Below, piece by piece: positions 34,515 to 38,577 of a stretch of DNA of 38,577 nt. The DNA is from Candidatus Cloacimonadota bacterium (GTDB lineage: Bacteria; Cloacimonadota; Cloacimonadia; Cloacimonadales; JAQVBK01): assembly GCA_028690365.1 (NCBI GenBank), contig JAQVBK010000004.1:1-38577 (forward strand), read 5' to 3'. Under the pieces are notes generated by a model that worked only from the letters and a program-made list of their open reading frames with translations, did no database searches and was not told the DNA's origin. Numbering within the stretch: position 1 is the stretch's first letter; each line of letters begins with the position of its first letter. A program made the translations under genes and the position numbers.

Positions 34515-35651
34515 TTACAATAAATCAGCAGTTTTTCCTACGAAAAAATTTCCATTGGGAATTACTGCGGCTTTGAAGGCATTTCCATGTTTCTGTTTTA
34601 GATAGACAAGGCATTCGTCCCATTCCTTCTGCCATGAGAAATGCAAGGATTCGATGTAATTCTTTTCCAATTCTGTAATAAAGATTACTTCAGCTTTCTT
34701 TAGAATCTGTGCGGTTGCAACAGCTCGGTGTCCACCAACTGTGATTTCTTCGGGCGGCATAGTAAGTAAACTGTTAATATCTGAAGTTTCTCCGAGATAT
34801 TTTTCCATAGATTCTGATCCGATACCTTCCTTACAGGCTGAAAAAACGACAATAGTTCCTTCTTTCTTTACAAGATTAACCACATTATTTAAGCACTTCT
34901 GGGAATGATAAATGGTTTTGTCTTTTGGTTCTCCGCCGGGAGAAGTTATCACTACATCGAAATGTTTGTTGATGTTTACGGATTTATGATCAATTAGATA
35001 TTTTACGCCCACCTTGAATGATTGAATTGGATGTCCTGCAAAGATTGCTTCAATTTTCTTGTCTTCATTCATTACAAAACTAATATTAAATCCTGACTTC
35101 ACTTTGCTGAAAGCTTCTTCCATTTCCAGATTTATCGGATTGTCGGTAAGGTTGAGAAGCTTTACTCTCTCATCTTGAACAAGTGAGTGATTTTGTCTGA
35201 TTGTCTCATATCCACAGACTCCCGGTAGAATGGCTTTCCTTCCGGCTGAAAAACCGGCGAGATAGTGAGTATTGATAATTCCGGTAGTGATTACAAAATC
35301 TGCCTCATAGACCAGTTTATTCAACAGCAGAGTATTACCGGTTGATAATTTCCCCAAGTTTACCAAATTATCAGCATAACAATTATGATTAGTTATTTCA
35401 ATACTGCTGTTTCCCAAACCATAGAATTGATTTATTTGGCTCTCTGACATGGGAGGATGTGTTCCGGTGGCAATAACAATCTTGAGATTTTCCGCTGTTT
35501 GTCCTGATTCTATCAGATAATTTACCAGCAATGTTAAAGTAGATTTATAGGGATTGGCGCGAGTGTTATCACTTACAATAATTACAGTTTTCATTTCTTT
35601 TCTTTTCGAAAAAAAAGATTTTAATGATTCAGAAGAGACAGGATTCTCCAA
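34515..35651 (-). CDS. larA: LarA-family (lactate racemase-like, DUF2088) protein, main fragment
   Basis: The visible frame (378 residues) starts only at a TTG, within a fragment of a longer gene. Numbered from the true ATG at 35780, the nickel-pincer-nucleotide residues are all present: His108 (ATGTHPP), His172 (INTHYLAG), Lys182 (SAGRKAILPG) and His198 (QNHSLVQ). They align with the catalytic set His108, His174, Lys184 and His200 of Lactobacillus plantarum LarA. The family racemises 2-hydroxyacids and related substrates, so lactate is not assured. An in-frame TAA at codon 12 interrupts the gene. It lies downstream of the amino-acid-oxidase-type pair, past a terminator. Confidence 0.82.
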   Translation of the reverse strand: MENPVSSESLKSFFSKRKEMKTVIIVSDNTRANPYKSTLTLLVNYLIESGQTAENLKIVIATGTHPPMSESQINQFYGLGNSSIEITNHNCYADNLVNLGKLSTGNTLLLNKLVYEADFVITTGIINTHYLAGFSAGRKAILPGVCGYETIRQNHSLVQDERVKLLNLTDNPINLEMEEAFSKVKSGFNISFVMNEDKKIEAIFAGHPIQSFKVGVKYLIDHKSVNINKHFDVVITSPGGEPKDKTIYHSQKCLNNVVNLVKKEGTIVVFSACKEGIGSESMEKYLGETSDINSLLTMPPEEITVGGHRAVATAQILKKAEVIFITELEKNYIESLHFSWQKEWDECLVYLKQKHGNAFKAAVIPNGNFFVGKTADLL

Positions 35652-35780
35652 CGCATCAATAAAACTAGCTTCAATATCAGTTAAAGCATTATTATCGAGA
35701 GTGTTATGAAGAAATTCTACATTTACATCAGGGATGTCTATTACTTAACTGTCATTTCCATAGGGGAGAGAAGTTTTCAT
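35652..35780 (-). pseudogene. larA: N-terminus of larA with in-frame stop at codon 12
   Basis: From the ATG at 35778-35780 the frame reads MKTSLPYGNDS, then TAA (plus 35745-35747), then VIDIPDVNVEFLHNTL and IEASFIDALENPVSSESL in the same frame, joining the main larA fragment. The LPYG start and the IDIPD segment are the normal beginning of LarA, and the rebuilt length (about 421) equals that of known LarA. Only one base separates TAA from TTA (Leu). No ribosome-binding site is evident. No ATG, GTG or TTG lies between the stop and the TTG at 35651. Confidence 0.82.
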
Positions 35781-35801
35781 AAAATCTGATTAACTGAGGC
35801 T

Positions 35802-35830
35802 AAAAAACAAAAGCTGCAGAAGCAGCCTTT
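35802..35830 (-). terminator. Rho-independent terminator after the FAD oxidase gene
   Basis: On the minus strand a 9-bp stem with one G-U pair (AAAGGCTGC / GCAGCTTTT, loop TTCT) is followed by G and six T (plus 35802-35807). It lies 24 nt after the FAD oxidase stop and 22 nt before the original larA ATG, so larA is separated from the operon above it. Confidence 0.85.
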
Positions 35831-35853
35831 GTTGTAATTTGCCTGTAAAATCA

Positions 35854-37008
35854 TTATTTGAATTTTTCCATTCCGGAAAAATCTCTGTAGAAGTCGAAAC
35901 TTTTTAAAACTTCAACATCTTCATCAGTTATTTCATCGGTAACCAATCGTTGTACCAACTCACCGAGTCCTGGTCCAAGCATAAATCCCTGACCGCACAT
36001 GCCAATATTGTTGATGTAATTGTCATATTCCTTAACTTTACCGACTATGGGGAAACCGTCCGGAGTCATGGGGTATCTGCCTCTCCAGGTGCGTCTCACT
36101 TTTAGTAAGCCCAGTCGCGGATAAAGATCAACCATTCTCTTGGCAACCTGAGGTAAGAAAACTGAAGTTGACTCCAAGGAATTGTGTAGAATTGGCGGAT
36201 TTGGGGTAATACAGAAGATCACCTGTCCTTCCGCATTCTGATAGAAATAGTAATTTTTGGAATCAGGTTGGGGACGCATATCTACAACCATGGGACCGAA
36301 GAATCTTTTTACAGGCTCAGTGATTCCACCTTCATGATAATCAGGTTCAACGGGCAGATTCAAATTAAGCATCTTCCCGATTTTTGCGGCAAAGCTTCCG
36401 GCGCAGTTTATCAGGTATCCGCAGCTGTACCTGCCCTTATCGGTGACAATTTCTATAATTTTATTATTACTTGTCTTAATCTCTGTAACTGTTTCACCAA
36501 ACTTGTATTCTGCACCTGCTTTTTTACTCTGAAAGTAAAAGGCGTTGATCGACAGCAGGGGAGAAGCGCTTCCATCTTCGGGAGAATAAGTTGATCCCCT
36601 GAGATTGTTTTTGTTTATACCTGGAACCAATTCTGCATAATCTTCTGGTGAAAGCCAGTCAATATTCAGACCGAAGGAGTGCTGAATTTTCAGAAGTTCT
36701 TTGAGCATCTGTTCGTCATGTTCGTTGTAGGCAGGATAGCTGTAGCCGTTGCTCAACCAGTTAATATCATCTCCGTATTTCTCTTTCCAGGTAGAGAAAA
36801 TTTCTATACTGCGTTGAGAAATTCTGATTTTTCCTTTATCCGAGTGAGTAGCTCTGATTCCGCCAATAGCTTTCTTGTTTTCACCTTGACCGGGAGAAGG
36901 AAGTGAATCAATTACTAAGACACTGAGCTTTTTGTTTGCCAGTGAAAGAGCTGACGGAACGCCGACAGAGCCGGCACCGATAATTATTACATCGTAATTA
37001 TTGGACAT
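35854..37008 (-). CDS. FAD-dependent amino-acid oxidase-type dehydrogenase (DAO family, catalytic subunit)
   Basis: The 384-residue protein starts at the ATG 37008 (MSNNYDVIIIGAG), 4 nt after AGGGAGGC. An upstream ATG at 37029 lies inside the previous gene. The N-terminal Rossmann motif GAGSVGVPSALSLA binds FAD. The glycine-oxidase/sarcosine-oxidase-like fold includes YLINCAGSFAAKIG and the C-terminal TPDGFPIVGKV ... GMCGQGFMLGPGLGELV. It overlaps the Fe-S oxidoreductase gene by 11 nt. Pairs of this kind (HcnB-HcnC, opine oxidase, archaeal proline dehydrogenase) oxidise secondary or alpha amino acids. The substrate is unknown; proline, hydroxyproline, sarcosine or glycine are candidates. Confidence 0.88.
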   Translation of the reverse strand: MSNNYDVIIIGAGSVGVPSALSLANKKLSVLVIDSLPSPGQGENKKAIGGIRATHSDKGKIRISQRSIEIFSTWKEKYGDDINWLSNGYSYPAYNEHDEQMLKELLKIQHSFGLNIDWLSPEDYAELVPGINKNNLRGSTYSPEDGSASPLLSINAFYFQSKKAGAEYKFGETVTEIKTSNNKIIEIVTDKGRYSCGYLINCAGSFAAKIGKMLNLNLPVEPDYHEGGITEPVKRFFGPMVVDMRPQPDSKNYYFYQNAEGQVIFCITPNPPILHNSLESTSVFLPQVAKRMVDLYPRLGLLKVRRTWRGRYPMTPDGFPIVGKVKEYDNYINNIGMCGQGFMLGPGLGELVQRLVTDEITDEDVEVLKSFDFYRDFSGMEKFK

Positions 37009-38577
37009 TATTGCCTCCCTTTTTTCCATCAGAAAATTTTACCAGAGGGATTTCTACGAAAATTGGACGGCGGGTGTTTTCTTTGATATTTTCATAGGGG
37101 ATTCCCTCTTCCCTGAAAATCTGCCTGGTAAGATTATCACAGGTTTTTGAACCGCAAGGACCCATACCCATTCTGGTGATAGCTTTGATTTGATTGATAT
37201 CAGTAACTCCTTTTTGGATAAGTGTACGAATCTCGCCGGCAGTTACTCTTTCACAAAGGCAAACCATGGTGTTGTCATCGGTTTTTTCCGGTATGATTGT
37301 TTCTTTTTCCGGAAGGGTTATTTCCACCGGCTGAATACGGAATCCGGCGATCTTATGTGCCAGTTCGGCAGGAGATTTTATCTTAATCAATTGCATTTTA
37401 TTCTTCTTGTTGTCGGAAATTGAATCTATTTGTAACTCAGCAAGAGGGTTACCGGTAATGTCTACAACCTGTAAACTGTCTCCGATACTGAGTTTGTGAT
37501 TCATTATTTCATATGGCATTGTTACAGTGGGGTTATCTTCATCTTTGCGATAATCTACCAGAGTTATTGCCAATCCCGGACAAATGGCAACGCATTGTCC
37601 ACAACCGATACAGTTTCCGTCAAATCTGGGGAATCCCAATATTGGGTCTCCATCCATCCTGATTGCCTTGGTTGGACAGGATGTAGAACAGGGATTGCAG
37701 GGAATTTCCTGAAGACAATGTATTACCGGCATTACTCCCTTTTCTTTTCTAACCTTCTGATAATCAATGAATTTGCCAGGATGTTTCTTTAGTATTTCAG
37801 CTTTCTGATACCAACTATCGGGAATTTTTGCTACTCCTGGTTTAAGTTCGGAAGCGATTTTTAGTCCGACAATTTTACCATTAAACATTGCAGAAGAAGC
37901 TTCGGCAATTTCTCCTGCATCTCCGGCAGAGAATACTTTAACTCCGGCTTTTTCTGCCTCATCCGTGAACTCATTTACGGATTCAAGACCCACTGCAATG
38001 AGTAATGTGTCGCATTTGAAGGTTTTCTCTGTGCCTTTAATGGGTTTGAATTTATTGTCAATAGCGGAAATGGTGATTGATTCTACAGATTCTTCACCAT
38101 TAGCGGAAAGCACAGTATGGGAAGTGTAGATAGGAACTCCCAGTCTCTGGAGTTTGTCAGCATGTACTTTGTAACCGCCGACTTTAGGCATAGCTTCCAC
38201 TAGTCCTACAACTTCGATTCCTGCCTGCAAAGCGTGATAACCGGCTATTAAACCAACATTTCCACCACCCACTATAAAAAGCCTGTTTGTGGGTCTGACC
38301 AAATCACGATTTACCAGAGTCTGAAATGCACCGGCTCCGTAAATACCTGCCAGAGTATTGCCCTGGAATTTAAGAAATTTCTCTCTGGCACCGGCTGCAT
38401 TCAAGATAATTTCAGGTATTATGAGTTTGTAGACTCCGTCTTTAACAACTCCTACTTTTTTATCAAAGAAAACATAGAGAGCAGTGCTGTTTGACCAGAG
38501 TTTAACCGATTCATGGTTTTCTATTTTTTGCGAGAGCGTTACCCCGATATCATTTCCTCTGGTTCCGGCAAAGGAAT
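36998..38577 (-). CDS. NAD(P)/FAD oxidoreductase with 2x[4Fe-4S] and BFD-like [2Fe-2S] domain (N-terminus beyond window)
   Basis: The frame is open from the right edge (about 525 residues visible); the internal TTG at 38404 is not the start, because GTRGNDIGVTLSQKIE and IIPEIILNAAGAREKFLKF precede or span it. A second nucleotide fold follows (RLFIVGGGNVGLIAGYHAL), then the FAD segment VFSAGDAGEIAEASSAM. A two-cluster ferredoxin insert follows (CNPCSTSCPTKAI and CIGCGQCVAICPG), and a C-terminal BFD-like [2Fe-2S] domain with CLCERVTAGEI and GMGPCGSKTC. It resembles the electron-transfer subunit of HcnB/SoxA-type amino-acid dehydrogenases, passing electrons from the DAO-family partner to NAD(P) or ferredoxin. 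Confidence 0.88.
   Translation of the reverse strand, partial: SFAGTRGNDIGVTLSQKIENHESVKLWSNSTALYVFFDKKVGVVKDGVYKLIIPEIILNAAGAREKFLKFQGNTLAGIYGAGAFQTLVNRDLVRPTNRLFIVGGGNVGLIAGYHALQAGIEVVGLVEAMPKVGGYKVHADKLQRLGVPIYTSHTVLSANGEESVESITISAIDNKFKPIKGTEKTFKCDTLLIAVGLESVNEFTDEAEKAGVKVFSAGDAGEIAEASSAMFNGKIVGLKIASELKPGVAKIPDSWYQKAEILKKHPGKFIDYQKVRKEKGVMPVIHCLQEIPCNPCSTSCPTKAIRMDGDPILGFPRFDGNCIGCGQCVAICPGLAITLVDYRKDEDNPTVTMPYEIMNHKLSIGDSLQVVDITGNPLAELQIDSISDNKKNKMQLIKIKSPAELAHKIAGFRIQPVEITLPEKETIIPEKTDDNTMVCLCERVTAGEIRTLIQKGVTDINQIKAITRMGMGPCGSKTCDNLTRQIFREEGIPYENIKENTRRPIFVEIPLVKFSDGKKGGNNVQ

Noticed and set aside
35652-35780. Recoding of TAA as an amino acid in larA
   Set aside because: TAA is used as a normal stop by many genes in the window (for example fmt, surA and the NtrC-type gene), so a point mutation or sequence error is far more likely.
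1-38577. CRISPR arrays, insertion sequences, prophage, tRNA or rRNA genes
   Set aside because: No regularly spaced repeats, transposase or phage-like proteins, or cloverleaf-forming sequences were recognised in any gap.

Overview
The window is AT-rich, densely coded chromosomal DNA from a diderm (Gram-negative type) bacterium. LptE, SurA, YajC, many lipobox signal peptides and an outer-membrane-barrel-like protein point to an outer membrane. Three traits fit uncultured lineages around the FCB group, such as Cloacimonadota or Delongbacteria-like bacteria: an excisionase-type HTH fused to a PTS EIIA domain, Fn3 and DNRLRE-like lipoproteins, and sensor kinases with several periplasmic binding domains. 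This placement is an inference from gene content only; there is no rRNA or tRNA gene in the window.

Bases 1-18250 are mostly housekeeping genes on the minus strand. In transcription order, lptE-rluB-ychF runs off the left edge. A divergent HTH-EIIA regulator (+) starts at 2329. A long minus-strand operon follows, starting at 9425: DNRLRE-like lipoprotein, parvulin-like lipoprotein, surA, pgpA, yajC, def, fmt, DUF116. Upstream of it is dnaA (9719-11062), flanked on both sides by AT-rich gaps carrying exact DnaA boxes, which makes this an oriC candidate. Then come an M20 amidohydrolase, an M3 oligopeptidase and a 1181-residue TPR protein, all on the minus strand, plus a 59-residue 4-oxalocrotonate-tautomerase-like protein and a divergent DUF1622 membrane protein.

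Bases 19000-31300 are a signalling island. A minus-strand cluster (24658 to 19043) encodes a multi-binding-domain hybrid-type sensor kinase, a stand-alone receiver and a receiver-PAS-kinase-receiver hybrid. A divergent plus-strand cluster (24847 to 31269) encodes a giant CPBP intramembrane protease with a duplicated extracytoplasmic domain, a GAF-like histidine kinase and an NtrC-type sigma-54 activator. Bases 31298-34381 hold an envelope pair: an Fn3 lipoprotein and a predicted beta-barrel with three Ca-loop-like motifs. Bases 34515-38577 hold a LarA-family (lactate-racemase-like) gene and a two-subunit FAD/NAD/Fe-S amino-acid-oxidase-type dehydrogenase whose first gene runs off the right edge.

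The most striking observation is that four genes between 19 and 36 kb carry apparent disabling changes. These are a 1-nt deletion in the hybrid kinase, a 7-nt deletion between direct repeats in the sensor kinase, a missing ATG in the GAF kinase and an in-frame stop at codon 12 of larA. I saw no comparable lesion in the housekeeping half. Either accessory genes are decaying or phase-varying in this lineage, or the assembly has local errors. No CRISPR array, insertion sequence, prophage or RNA gene was recognised.
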